DNA of 64,000 nucleotides from Pseudomonadota bacterium (lineage in GTDB: Bacteria > Pseudomonadota > Alphaproteobacteria > Rhizobiales > Rhizobiaceae), in the NCBI GenBank assembly GCA_023451735.1, contig JAEXYH010000093.1:186001-250000 (forward strand), in the 5' to 3' direction. This document shows positions 43,969 through 52,246 of this stretch, in pieces. The notes below the pieces were generated by a model. It ran no database searches. It was not told where the DNA came from and saw only the letters and a list, made by a program, of their open reading frames with translations. Within the stretch, counting starts at the first letter, position 1, and the number at the start of each line of letters is the position of its first letter. The position numbers and the translations under genes were made by a program.

Positions 43969-44106
43969 TTGAAAAGCGCTGGAATTTGCGCGTTTGGAAG
44001 CTGCAAATCAGCTGGAGGGTAATGCCAAATCCGGATGCGATATTTCGCGTGGCGTCAAGCAAAGTGTTTCAAAATGTGTCAATTGCCGCCAAAAATGTGG
44101 CAGGTC

Positions 44107-44151
44107 AAAAAAAGAGAATGTCACCCGCAGTGCCGAAGCATTGCGGGTGAC
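44107..44151 (-). terminator. Intrinsic terminator of pepN
   Basis: A 10-bp stem (GTCACCCGCA / TGCGGGTGAC) ends 9 bases after the pepN stop and, read on the minus strand, is followed by ATTCTCTTTTTTT. A clear stem-plus-T-run terminator. Confidence 0.85.
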
Positions 44152-44159
44152 GAAGAGTG

Positions 44160-46808
44160 TCAGTCTTTCAGCATTCGCTCGACGATGTCGCGGACATCCG
44201 TCGAAAGGCCGGATGCCTTGGCGATCTTTGAAAGTGCCAGTCGTGCGTGTCCGGCACGAACCGGTTCGAGCGAACGCCAGGAACGCATCGAGGTGAGGAT
44301 GCGCGCGGCAAGCTGCGGGTTCTTCGGGTCGATCGCGAGGATCTGGTCGGCAAGGAAGTCGTAGCCTTTGCCGTCGACGCGGTTGAAACCGGTCGGATTG
44401 CCGAAGGCGAACGTGCCGACAAGCGATCGCACGCGGTTCGGATTGCCCGCATTGTAACGTGGGTTTTCCATCAGCGCCTTGACCCGGTCGAGTGCATCGG
44501 TTCCCGGGATCGTTGCCTGGATCGAGAACCACTTGTCGATGACCAGCGGATTGCCGTCGAAGCGGGTGAGGAAGCTGGCGAGAGCCGCAGTTGCCTCCGA
44601 CGCATCCGGGAAGCGATGAGCAAGCAGCGTCAGCGACTGTGCGAGGTCCGTCATGTTGTCGGCGGCGGCGAAGGCTTCCGCCGCGCGCTGCGGGCTGTTT
44701 TCCGCGTGGCAGAGATAGGAGAGGGCGACGTTCCTGAACGAACGCTTGCCGGCATCCTCGGCTTCCGGCGAATAGGCGCCTTCGGTCTTCATCTCGTCGT
44801 AGAGGCGGAGGAAGATCTCTTCTCCGGCCTTGGCGATCATTTCATGGATCGCCTTGCGGCCCGCATGGATTGCGTCGGGATCGTTATTGCCGCCGAGTGC
44901 GCGGGCAATATCGGCCTCGCTCGGCAGGTTCAGCGCCTGCGCACGGAAGGCGGGTTCAAGCGATGCATCGCCGGCGCATTCCAGAAGAGCAGCAACGAAA
45001 GCCGGATCGCAGGTCACGTCCTTGCCGTCACGCGCATCGCGCGCAGCCTGCGTCAGGTTCGGCATGGCAAGGTCGGTGAGGGCCTGCCAGCGCGAGAAGA
45101 GGTCGCTGTCATGCCGTGCGATATGGACGAGGTCTTCCGGCGACTGCTCGAAAGCGAGGTTGACGGGCGCCGAGAAGGATCGGTTGAGTGATAGAACCGG
45201 ACGCGAGGAGATCCCCGAGAAGGTGAATATCTGGCTGCGCTCGGTCAGATGCAGCACGTCGCCTGTCACTTCGCCGCCGGTGACTGACTTCGGCTCGGCG
45301 ATCTGCCCATTGCCGAGGATAAGTGCGAAGGAGAGCGGGATATGCAGCGGCTCCTTGTTCGGCTGGCCGGGTGTAGCCGGTGTCATCTGCTCGAGCGAGA
45401 GCGTGAAGGTTGCAGCGGCGCTGTCATAGGCGCCTGAAACGCTGACCAGCGGCGTACCTGCTTGAACATACCAGCGGAAGAACTGGCTGAGATCGCGTCC
45501 GCTCGCTTCCTCGAAGCATGTTACATAGTCCTCGACGGTGACGGCCTGACCGTCATGGCGCTCGAAATAGAGGTCCATTCCCTTACGGAAATCGTCGCGT
45601 CCGAGAATGGTCGCGATCATGCCGGTGATCTCGGCACCCTTCTCGTAAATCGTCATCGTGTAGAAGTTGTTGATCTCGCGATAGCTGTCCGGGCGTGGCG
45701 GGTGCGCCAACGGGCCTGCGTCTTCCGGAAACTGGTCCGACTTCAGATGGCGCACATCGGCAATACGCTTGACGGCGCGCGAGCGCATGTCTGCGGAAAA
45801 TTCCTGGTCGCGATAGACCGTCAGGCCCTCTTTGAGGCAAAGCTGGAACCAGTCGCGGCAGGTGATGCGGTTGCCGGTCCAGTTGTGAAAGTATTCGTGC
45901 GCGATGATGCGCTCGATATTGGCATAGTCCTGGTCGGTCGCGGTTTCCGGGTCGGCCAGTACGTATTTGTCGTTGAAGACGTTGAGCCCCTTGTTCTCCA
46001 TCGCCCCCATGTTGAAGTCGGAGACGGCAACGATCTGGAAGATGTTGAGGTCGTATTCGCGGCCGAAATGCTCTTCGTCCCACTTCATCGAGCGCTTCAG
46101 CGCGTCCATGGCGTAAGTCGCACGGGCTTCCTTGCCGTGTTCGACATAGATCTTCAGCGCCACTTCGCGGCCTGACATCGTCTCGAACGTGTCCTCGATG
46201 ACGCCTAGATCACCGGCGACCAGCGCGAAGAGATAGGCCGGCTTCGGATGCGGATCGAACCAGGCGGCAAAGGCACGGCCTTCGTCATAACCGGCGCCGC
46301 CGAGGAAATTGCCGTTCGACAGCATCACCGGATTGGCTGCCTTGTCACCGATGATAGTGATCGTGTAGGGCGCCAGAACGTCCGGGCGGTCGGGGAAATA
46401 GGTGATGCGGCGGAAACCTTCCGCCTCGCACTGGGTGCAATAGACGCCGTTGGTCCGATAGAGACCCATCAACTGGGTATTGGCTTCCGGATTGATATAG
46501 GTCGTGATCGTCAATTCAAACGGGGCTTCCGCCGGCAGGTCGCGGATCGTCAGGCTTTCGGATGTCGCGTCATACTGGCTGGCCGGCACGTCCTTCTGGT
46601 CGAACAGCAGGCCGGAGAGCTTCAGTTCGTCACCATCCAGGATCAGCGGCAGCGATGCGTCGACGCCTTCGCGCCTATGGAAGATCAACCGTGCATCGAC
46701 CTTGGTATTGGTCGGATCGAGCTCAAACGTCAGGTCCACCCGTTCCAGGACAAAGTCAGTGGGGCGGTAATCCGCCAGATGCACGATCTGGCCCGTATCT
46801 GTTCGCAT
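44160..46808 (-). CDS. pepN: Aminopeptidase N (M1 family)
   Basis: 882 residues, full length. The exopeptidase motif GAMEN is at 268-272, the zinc motif is HEYFH (304-308), and the third ligand is Glu327 (LKEGLTVYRD). It removes N-terminal residues from peptides in the cytoplasm and is a main bacterial aminopeptidase. No break. The gene ends in a strong terminator and has its own upstream region. Confidence 0.94.
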   Translation of the reverse strand: MRTDTGQIVHLADYRPTDFVLERVDLTFELDPTNTKVDARLIFHRREGVDASLPLILDGDELKLSGLLFDQKDVPASQYDATSESLTIRDLPAEAPFELTITTYINPEANTQLMGLYRTNGVYCTQCEAEGFRRITYFPDRPDVLAPYTITIIGDKAANPVMLSNGNFLGGAGYDEGRAFAAWFDPHPKPAYLFALVAGDLGVIEDTFETMSGREVALKIYVEHGKEARATYAMDALKRSMKWDEEHFGREYDLNIFQIVAVSDFNMGAMENKGLNVFNDKYVLADPETATDQDYANIERIIAHEYFHNWTGNRITCRDWFQLCLKEGLTVYRDQEFSADMRSRAVKRIADVRHLKSDQFPEDAGPLAHPPRPDSYREINNFYTMTIYEKGAEITGMIATILGRDDFRKGMDLYFERHDGQAVTVEDYVTCFEEASGRDLSQFFRWYVQAGTPLVSVSGAYDSAAATFTLSLEQMTPATPGQPNKEPLHIPLSFALILGNGQIAEPKSVTGGEVTGDVLHLTERSQIFTFSGISSRPVLSLNRSFSAPVNLAFEQSPEDLVHIARHDSDLFSRWQALTDLAMPNLTQAARDARDGKDVTCDPAFVAALLECAGDASLEPAFRAQALNLPSEADIARALGGNNDPDAIHAGRKAIHEMIAKAGEEIFLRLYDEMKTEGAYSPEAEDAGKRSFRNVALSYLCHAENSPQRAAEAFAAADNMTDLAQSLTLLAHRFPDASEATAALASFLTRFDGNPLVIDKWFSIQATIPGTDALDRVKALMENPRYNAGNPNRVRSLVGTFAFGNPTGFNRVDGKGYDFLADQILAIDPKNPQLAARILTSMRSWRSLEPVRAGHARLALSKIAKASGLSTDVRDIVERMLKD

Positions 46809-47174
46809 GATGTTTCCTGAAACGGCTTAACGACTGGATGCGACGATAGGATACCGGTCCCCAAACGGACTGGTATGGCCCCCAACGCCGCGGGCATATT
46901 TACATCCAATGCTAAACGATTGTTGAACCGCGGCTAAAATAAAGTGTCGCACTCTCAGTATAGTGATCCGTTTTCATCCATTGCTATTTGACGAGATGCC
47001 AGACAACAGAGCGAGACTTCGGAGGGGCATCGCCGTGCTGCGTCGATTGGCCCACTGGCGCGCTTTCGTCAATTTTCACACACGGCACTCCACTTTTGCG
47101 TTAATGTCCTTGCGAATCCACCCCGCCAGCTTCTCGGATCAGGGCTTACGGCCTGAACCACAACGAGTTCCCCC
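46809..47174. other. Divergent intergenic region between pepN and a DMT transporter gene
   Basis: About 366 bases holding the promoters of both flanking genes. The centre (about 46900-46980) is AT-rich. An 84-codon frame (46963-47217) crosses it but overlaps the transporter start, has no ribosome binding site and looks non-coding. Confidence 0.5.
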
Positions 47175-48113
47175 ATGGCCTCCGATGCCCCGAATCCCCT
47201 TCACGGGATTATGCTGAAAGTATTGTCCGTCGTTGTGTTCGTCATGATGCAGACCTGCATCAAATCTGCGGGGCCGGATCTCCCGGCCGGACAGGTCACA
47301 TTCTACAGGTCGGCTTTCGCACTTGTTCCGATCTTGGGCTATCTTGCCTTTCGTGGGGAGTTGTTCCACGCCTTCCACACAAACAGCCTGTCGGGACATC
47401 TGAAGCGCGGCGTACTTGGAATTATGGGCATGATATGCGGCTTTTATGGCCTCGTGCATCTGCCGATGCCGGATGCGATCGCGCTCGGTTATTCTATGCC
47501 TCTGATCGCGGTGATCTTCGCCGCAGTTTTCCTGAAAGAGACCGTCAGGCTGTATCGCTGGACGGCAGTCGCGATCGGCATGGTTGGCGTAGTTATTGTC
47601 TCCTGGCCGAAGATGACGATGTTCAGCTCTGGCGGGATGGGGTCCGAACAGGCCATGGGTGCGCTAGCCGTTCTGCTTGGCGCCGTGCTCGGCGGTTTTG
47701 CTATGATCCAGGTACGCCAGCTCGTCCAGACTGAAAAGACGTCAACGATCGTGCTGTATTTTTCGCTGACGGCAGCGGTATTCTCGATCATTACCCTGCC
47801 TTTCGGCTGGGCGTCCCTCAACATTTCCGCGCATTTGTTTCTGATTGCATCGGGATTTTTTGGAGGCCTGGGGCAGATCCTGCTGACGGAAAGTTATCGC
47901 CATGCGGACGTCTCGACGGTAGCACCGTTCGAATACACGTCGATCATTCTCGGGATTGCGATTGCCTATACGTTGTTCGGGGATATTCCGGCCATCAATA
48001 CGCTGATTGGTACGGCCATCACCGTCTCCGCTGGCATCTTCATTATCTACCGGGAGCACCGGTTGGGGCTGGAACGCAAGGCGGCGCGCAAAGCTTCGCC
48101 GCCAGGCGCATAA
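47175..48113 (+). CDS. DMT-superfamily (EamA) transporter
   Basis: 312 residues with ten hydrophobic helices arranged as two EamA repeats (FYRSAFALVPILGYLAF, GFYGLVHLPMPDAIALGYSMPLIAVIFAA in the first; TESYRHADVSTVAPFEYTSIILGIAIAY in the second). Such proteins export metabolites; the substrate is unknown. The C-terminal tail is basic. It ends 16 bases from the end of a convergent pair of tiny genes. Confidence 0.85.
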   Translation: MASDAPNPLHGIMLKVLSVVVFVMMQTCIKSAGPDLPAGQVTFYRSAFALVPILGYLAFRGELFHAFHTNSLSGHLKRGVLGIMGMICGFYGLVHLPMPDAIALGYSMPLIAVIFAAVFLKETVRLYRWTAVAIGMVGVVIVSWPKMTMFSSGGMGSEQAMGALAVLLGAVLGGFAMIQVRQLVQTEKTSTIVLYFSLTAAVFSIITLPFGWASLNISAHLFLIASGFFGGLGQILLTESYRHADVSTVAPFEYTSIILGIAIAYTLFGDIPAINTLIGTAITVSAGIFIIYREHRLGLERKAARKASPPGA

Positions 48114-48129
48114 GGTCCAACAAGGAAAA

Positions 48130-48282
48130 TCAGAGTGGAATACCGGATAACGGACCGACCGAGCCGGTCACGTCGCTACGGGTCTTGCTCGCTTCGGAAA
48201 ACTCGCGCGACGCATTCACGGCGGTGTTTATCTGGCGCAGGTTTTCACGGAGTGTGCGAAGAGGCCCGAAAATCGATCTCAT
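48130..48282 (-). CDS. Tiny hypothetical protein (50 aa), second gene of a two-gene unit
   Basis: The product begins MRSIFGPLRTLRENLRQ and continues with a hydrophilic helix (NASREFSEASKTRSDV) ending in SGIPL. GAGAGG lies 8 bases before the ATG at 48282. It follows the 63-residue gene by 12 bases on the same strand. Amphipathic N-terminal helix; no family recognised. Confidence 0.5.
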   Translation of the reverse strand: MRSIFGPLRTLRENLRQINTAVNASREFSEASKTRSDVTGSVGPLSGIPL

Positions 48283-48294
48283 CGCACATACCTC

Positions 48295-48486
48295 TCAACG
48301 TTCGCGGAAATCGGCAAATATGGCCGAAGGACGCGAGACCCCGACCGGACGCCCCATGGCGCGGGAGGTGATCTGCTCGTTCGTTGCCGATCCGAAGCGA
48401 TGATAGCCGTGCGTCGAACGTGGGCCGACGCCTGCAACGCGGAGTGTCTCAAAACCCGAATGGATCGGGCGAAAACGGGTGGTCAT
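48295..48486 (-). CDS. Small hypothetical protein (63 aa), first gene of a two-gene unit
   Basis: Starts at 48486 with AAGGA eight bases upstream. The product is basic, with many Gly, Arg and Ser residues (HSGFETLRVAGVGPRSTHGY; SRAMGRPVGVSRPSAIF). No domain recognised and no membrane segment. It is followed after 12 bases by the 50-residue gene, suggesting a small operon. Coding status is moderate. Confidence 0.45.
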   Translation of the reverse strand: MTTRFRPIHSGFETLRVAGVGPRSTHGYHRFGSATNEQITSRAMGRPVGVSRPSAIFADFRER

Positions 48487-48663
48487 TGGTTTAGTCCTTG
48501 AGCCTTGGTCCCTCCCAAGACATTAGTAATATTGCTAAAATACCTCGATTCCGCAATGCGGCAGAACGCCACGCTGCCATGCGGCACGCGCATGGGTTGC
48601 TTCATAAAACAGTAATATTTTGCGTTTTGTCAGTCATTTTGCACAAAATATGCGCAATTTCGG

Positions 48664-49545
48664 CTATTGCAGTCCGTGCCGGAAGGCCAATAGGTCCTGC
48701 CAGGTCAGGGCTTTGTTAGAGGGTGCCGTGAGCAGCTCCTGCGGGTGGAATGTTGCAAGTGCCCGGATTTCCATGCCGGCAAAAGACACTTTTTGCCACT
48801 GTCCGCGCATGGTGTGGATCGTACCGTTGCCGCCGATAAAGAAACGGGCGGGAAAATTCCCGAGCAGCAGCAGCGCCTTCGGTTTGGCAAGCGCGATCTG
48901 CCGCTCGATGAAAGGCTGGCAGATATCCATTTCGGCCGGTGACGGCATACGGTTGCCCGGCGGCCGCCAGGGAATGACATTGGTCATCAGCACGGCGTCG
49001 CGGGAAAGGCCGATCGCCGCAAGCATCCGGTCGAGAAGATCTCCGGTCCGGCCCGAAAAAGGGGCGCCGTCGCGGTCGTCATCGGCATTCGGCATCGGTC
49101 CGATGACGACGATGCCGGAAGAGGGGTCGCCGCTGGCAAACACCGTCGAGCGGGCGCTATTTTTCAGGTTGCAACCATGGAATGTTTCGATCGCCGTCTT
49201 CAGTTCGGCGAGCGAACCGGCGCTGTCTGCGGCTGAGCGGGCTGCTTCCACTGCCTGTGCGGCCGGGATTGCGACCGGGGCGGACGCTGCAGGAGGAGGG
49301 GCTGCAACGCCAGGACGCCGCGAGGCGGCTCCACTGCCACTCGATGGGGAAGGGGGGCTGTCCTGTGGCGCACGTTCCCGCGCGCTTGCCGGAGCCTTTG
49401 CCTGAGCCCGTGCCGCCTTCTGCGCCTCGAACTGCGCAATCCGGTCGATGGGTTCGTCATCGACAAGCCATTCGACACCAGCATCTGCATAAAAATGCAG
49501 AAGGGCGGCAAGTTCGGCCGGATTGAAATCTGAGGCGGCGTTCAT
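48664..49545 (-). CDS. Uracil-DNA glycosylase, family-4-like
   Basis: 293 residues. After a long low-complexity N-terminal part (to about 105, rich in Ala, Pro and Ser) comes the glycosylase domain: FHGCNLKNSARSTVFASGDP, GPMPNADDDRDGAPFSGRTG, TNVIPWRPPGNR, DICQPFIERQI, ALLLLGNFPARFF and the closing TFHPQELLTAP. The first active-site motif is normally GEAPG; here it reads GPMPN. Only two cysteines are seen, against four iron-sulfur ligands in typical family 4 enzymes. It should remove uracil from DNA, but these changes make activity less certain. Confidence 0.75.
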   Translation of the reverse strand: MNAASDFNPAELAALLHFYADAGVEWLVDDEPIDRIAQFEAQKAARAQAKAPASARERAPQDSPPSPSSGSGAASRRPGVAAPPPAASAPVAIPAAQAVEAARSAADSAGSLAELKTAIETFHGCNLKNSARSTVFASGDPSSGIVVIGPMPNADDDRDGAPFSGRTGDLLDRMLAAIGLSRDAVLMTNVIPWRPPGNRMPSPAEMDICQPFIERQIALAKPKALLLLGNFPARFFIGGNGTIHTMRGQWQKVSFAGMEIRALATFHPQELLTAPSNKALTWQDLLAFRHGLQ

Positions 49546-49608
49546 GAAACTGTTCTTACAGCATGTTGGCTGGAAGTGGGAAATTGTTTGATGTGCCGAG
49601 GAGCTTAT

Positions 49609-49684
49609 CCCCTCACCAACAAAATCCAAGACTTAGTTTTCGGCTAAGATCTTGATTTGTAACCTCTCCCACAAGGGGAGAGGT
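49609..49684. repeat. Dispersed palindromic repeat, left half of a pair
   Basis: Begins CCCCTCACC and ends CTCTCCCACAAGGGGAGAGG. CTTAG and CTAAG pair inside. It is the inverted counterpart of the element at 49711-49785; the two face each other around a 26-base spacer. Confidence 0.75.
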
Positions 49685-49710
49685 AGAACGCCGAGATCGC
49701 GGCATCGGTA

Positions 49711-49785
49711 TCTCTCCCCTTGTGGAGAAAAAGCAATTTCGAAATCTTAGCCGGCGGCTAAGTTTCAGAAATTGCAAGTGAGGGG
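49711..49785. repeat. Dispersed palindromic repeat, right half of a pair
   Basis: Starts TCTCTCCCCTTGTGG and ends AATTGCAAGTGAGGGG. The inner hairpin is CTTAGCC-GGC-GGCTAAG, flanked by GCAATTTC/GAAATTGC. Near-copy of 38208-38279. Confidence 0.8.
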
Positions 49786-49829
49786 AATCTCCCTCGCAGA
49801 TTCCCCATGATCCAGGATACAAGCAGCCC

Positions 49830-51122
49830 TTAAGCCGCCCACTCCCCGACATTATCGCTCTCGCCGATCAGCGCCAAACCATGGGCGATCGATAGCAGTT
49901 CGCCGCCGCTTTCGATCTTCGATGTGTCGAAGCGGCGGGTGAAGATCTGGCGCACGGCTGGCACAAAGGACGTGCCGCCGGTGAGGAAGACCTTGTCCAC
50001 ATCTGCCGGAGCTGTGTTCGTCTTGGTCAATACATCGTCCAGCGCGCCTTCGATCTTTGCCAGGTCGTCGGCGATCCAGGTCTCGAAATCGCTGCGCTTG
50101 ACCACCTTCTTTCCAGCCTTGCCGAGCGGTGAGAAGTTGAAGTCGGCCTCTTCCGCCCCCGAAAGCGCCATCTTGGTGGCCGAGATCGCCTGGTAGAGCG
50201 GGTAACCCTCGTCATGCTCGACGAGATCGATGAACAGTTCCAGCTTGTCCGGGTCAACGGCCGAGCGCACCAGCGACTTCAGGTCGTTGAATTCGCGCGT
50301 CGTCTTGAAGATCGACAGCTGGTTCCAGCGCGAGAAATTGGCGTAATAGCTCGACGGCACTTCCAGGAGCTTGTCAAAACTCTTGAAGAATGTGCCCTTG
50401 CCGATTTCCGGCGCCACCAGATGCTCAATCATCCTGGCGTCGAAATGGTCGCCGGCAATGCCGACGCCGGAATGGCCGATCGGCTTGGCCGTCAGCTTGC
50501 CGGCAACGCGTTCGAAGCGGATCAGGGAGTAGTCGGTGGTGCCGCCGCCGAAGTCGGCAACCAGAACATTGGCGTCGCTCTTCAGCGTCTGGGCGAAGTA
50601 GTAGGCGGCCGCGACCGGCTCGTAGACGTAGTGGATCTCCGGAAAGCCGAGCCGAGTGAGCGCTTCGTTGTAGCGCTGGGTGGCAAGCGCCGGGTCCGGG
50701 CTCGCGCCGGCGAAATGCACAGGCCGGCCGGCAACAAGGCGCGAGACATCCGAAGGCCAGTGGCCATCCGCATAGGTCTTCAGCCGCTTGAGAAAGATCT
50801 CCATCAGGTCTTCGAATGTTTGCCGACGGGCAAAGACCAGCGTGCCCTGAAACAGCGGGCTTGCGGCAAAGGTCTTGATCGACTGCAGGAATCGGGCGTC
50901 GCCGGGATTGTCGATGAACTGGCGGATCGCTGCCTGTCCGGCCTCGACCTTCAGCGCCTGCGCGCCGAGCTGCGCATCCTTCATGAAGGAGAGCGCGGTG
51001 CGCATCGAATCCGTATCGCCGGCGCTGCTCGAAAACTGCATCGAATGGGTGGTGCTGCCGCTGTCTGCCAGCGCCAGAACGGTATTGGTCGTGCCGAAAT
51101 CAAGCCCGAGCGCCCGTGCCAT
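49830..51122 (-). CDS. Hsp70-like ATPase (YegD type)
   Basis: 430 residues: the actin/Hsp70 ATPase fold with phosphate-1 LGLDFGTTNTVLAL, phosphate-2 VADFGGGTTDYSL and adenosine motif VFLTGGTSFVPAVRQIF. The usual C-terminal substrate-binding and lid domains are absent, as in YegD relatives. Start 51122 follows AAGGAGCACGGCC; a longer upstream frame is not family-like. Substrate and partner are unknown; no DnaJ or GrpE gene is near. Confidence 0.82.
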   Translation of the reverse strand: MARALGLDFGTTNTVLALADSGSTTHSMQFSSSAGDTDSMRTALSFMKDAQLGAQALKVEAGQAAIRQFIDNPGDARFLQSIKTFAASPLFQGTLVFARRQTFEDLMEIFLKRLKTYADGHWPSDVSRLVAGRPVHFAGASPDPALATQRYNEALTRLGFPEIHYVYEPVAAAYYFAQTLKSDANVLVADFGGGTTDYSLIRFERVAGKLTAKPIGHSGVGIAGDHFDARMIEHLVAPEIGKGTFFKSFDKLLEVPSSYYANFSRWNQLSIFKTTREFNDLKSLVRSAVDPDKLELFIDLVEHDEGYPLYQAISATKMALSGAEEADFNFSPLGKAGKKVVKRSDFETWIADDLAKIEGALDDVLTKTNTAPADVDKVFLTGGTSFVPAVRQIFTRRFDTSKIESGGELLSIAHGLALIGESDNVGEWAA

Positions 51123-51262
51123 GGCCGTGCTCCTTGTGGTCTGCAAAAATGATTGAGCCGGGACGCTCCCGGACGCGATAAGGGCGAAGCCGCCGCCTCG
51201 CCATTTTGAGAGCGGGCCTGATGCCACAGGAGGCCGGGGATGGCAAGGGAGGGGAGCACAGC

Positions 51263-51296
51263 AAAAAGAAAAGGGCGCTCGAATGGCGCCCCTTTT
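51263..51296 (-). terminator. Terminator downstream of the disordered-protein gene
   Basis: On the minus strand AAAAGGGGCGC pairs with GCGCCCTTTT, followed by CTTTTTGC. It begins about 28 bases after the stop at 51325 and precedes the Hsp70-like gene start. Confidence 0.7.
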
Positions 51297-51324
51297 CATT
51301 CGGTTGTCGACTGCGCCGTTCGGA

Positions 51325-52014
51325 TCAGGCTTCGGCGTACCAGCGCGCCGGCAGCGACTGTGTCTGCTCCGTGTCGCCATGTTCGAACAGTCGCGTTCTT
51401 GCGCTGCTGCTACCATTTGCCGAAATCTGGTCGAACATCTGCCGGATCATCTGGTCGTGGACATTGGCAGCGGCGCGCCGCTGGCTGGCCGAGACGTCAT
51501 CGGTCGATCTCGATGCCGAACGCTGCTTGATCGCCTCGAGGTCAGCGAGCAGCGGCGTTACGAAATCGCGCACGCTCATGCTTGCGGCAGCCTTTTCAGC
51601 AGATCCGGTATTATTCGCATGGTCAACGGGTGCTTCCGCGACAGGGGATGTCGGTTCGGATGACGCGGGTTGCTCGGCAACGGCGTCGTCAGCACGTGTG
51701 TCGGTTTCAACGGCCGGAGTGGTTGCAGCGCCATCCGTTTTTTCACTTGGCTGCGACGCACTGTCTTCTGGTTCAGCCGTATTGTCTGCCGGCTCATCCG
51801 CGCTCGTCTCGGCGGAAGGCGTGGGGGCGTAGGTGCCGTCGTCGGTTTCTTCCGGCGTATAAGTCTCGACTGTGTCGGCCTGGCTGCCATTGGCCGGGGG
51901 CGTCGCTGAGTTGCCGCCTGTGGCTGCGGGCGTCTCGGTGGAACCGGACGACGGGGATGATTGGTTAGGCGCGCCAGACTGGCTGCCGCCGCCGAAAAGA
52001 CCTTCGAGAAACAA
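51325..52014 (-). CDS. Low-complexity, acidic hypothetical protein (229 aa)
   Basis: The first 140 residues are almost all Ser, Thr, Pro, Ala, Glu, Asp and Gly (GGGSQSGAPNQSSPSSGSTE; ETYTPEETDDGTY) and look disordered. A more ordered C-terminal part (SVRDFVTPLLADLEAIKQRS, NVHDQMIRQMFDQISANGS) has two amphipathic helices. No signal peptide. Start at 52014. Family unknown; a regulatory or adaptor protein is possible. Ends with its own terminator. Confidence 0.65.
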   Translation of the reverse strand: MFLEGLFGGGSQSGAPNQSSPSSGSTETPAATGGNSATPPANGSQADTVETYTPEETDDGTYAPTPSAETSADEPADNTAEPEDSASQPSEKTDGAATTPAVETDTRADDAVAEQPASSEPTSPVAEAPVDHANNTGSAEKAAASMSVRDFVTPLLADLEAIKQRSASRSTDDVSASQRRAAANVHDQMIRQMFDQISANGSSSARTRLFEHGDTEQTQSLPARWYAEA

Positions 52015-52246
52015 TGTTTTCTCCGCTGTTAACGAATGCGGAGCGGCCTGTAGCAGTTGCGGATTGAGCGCCGGTCAACGCGAGAATGATAAATAAAATC
52101 AATGTTTAAGCATCTGAAAATATGAGTGAGTAATGGATTTCTCAAGCTGGTGAAAACATCCGGCAAGGTTCCTGCGCTGCCATGTTTTGGCCGGGTCGCG
52201 CATGTCTATCTCGATGCTCGAATCAAATGCATGGAGTTGATCTGCC

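Noticed and set aside
46963..47217. 84-codon plus-strand frame upstream of the DMT transporter
   Set aside because: Overlaps the transporter start, no ribosome binding site, and amino-acid composition looks random.
49830..51416. Longer start for the Hsp70-like gene at 51416
   Set aside because: The extra 98 residues are not family-like and overlap the neighbouring terminator; ATG 51122 has AAGGAG upstream and begins the ATPase fold.
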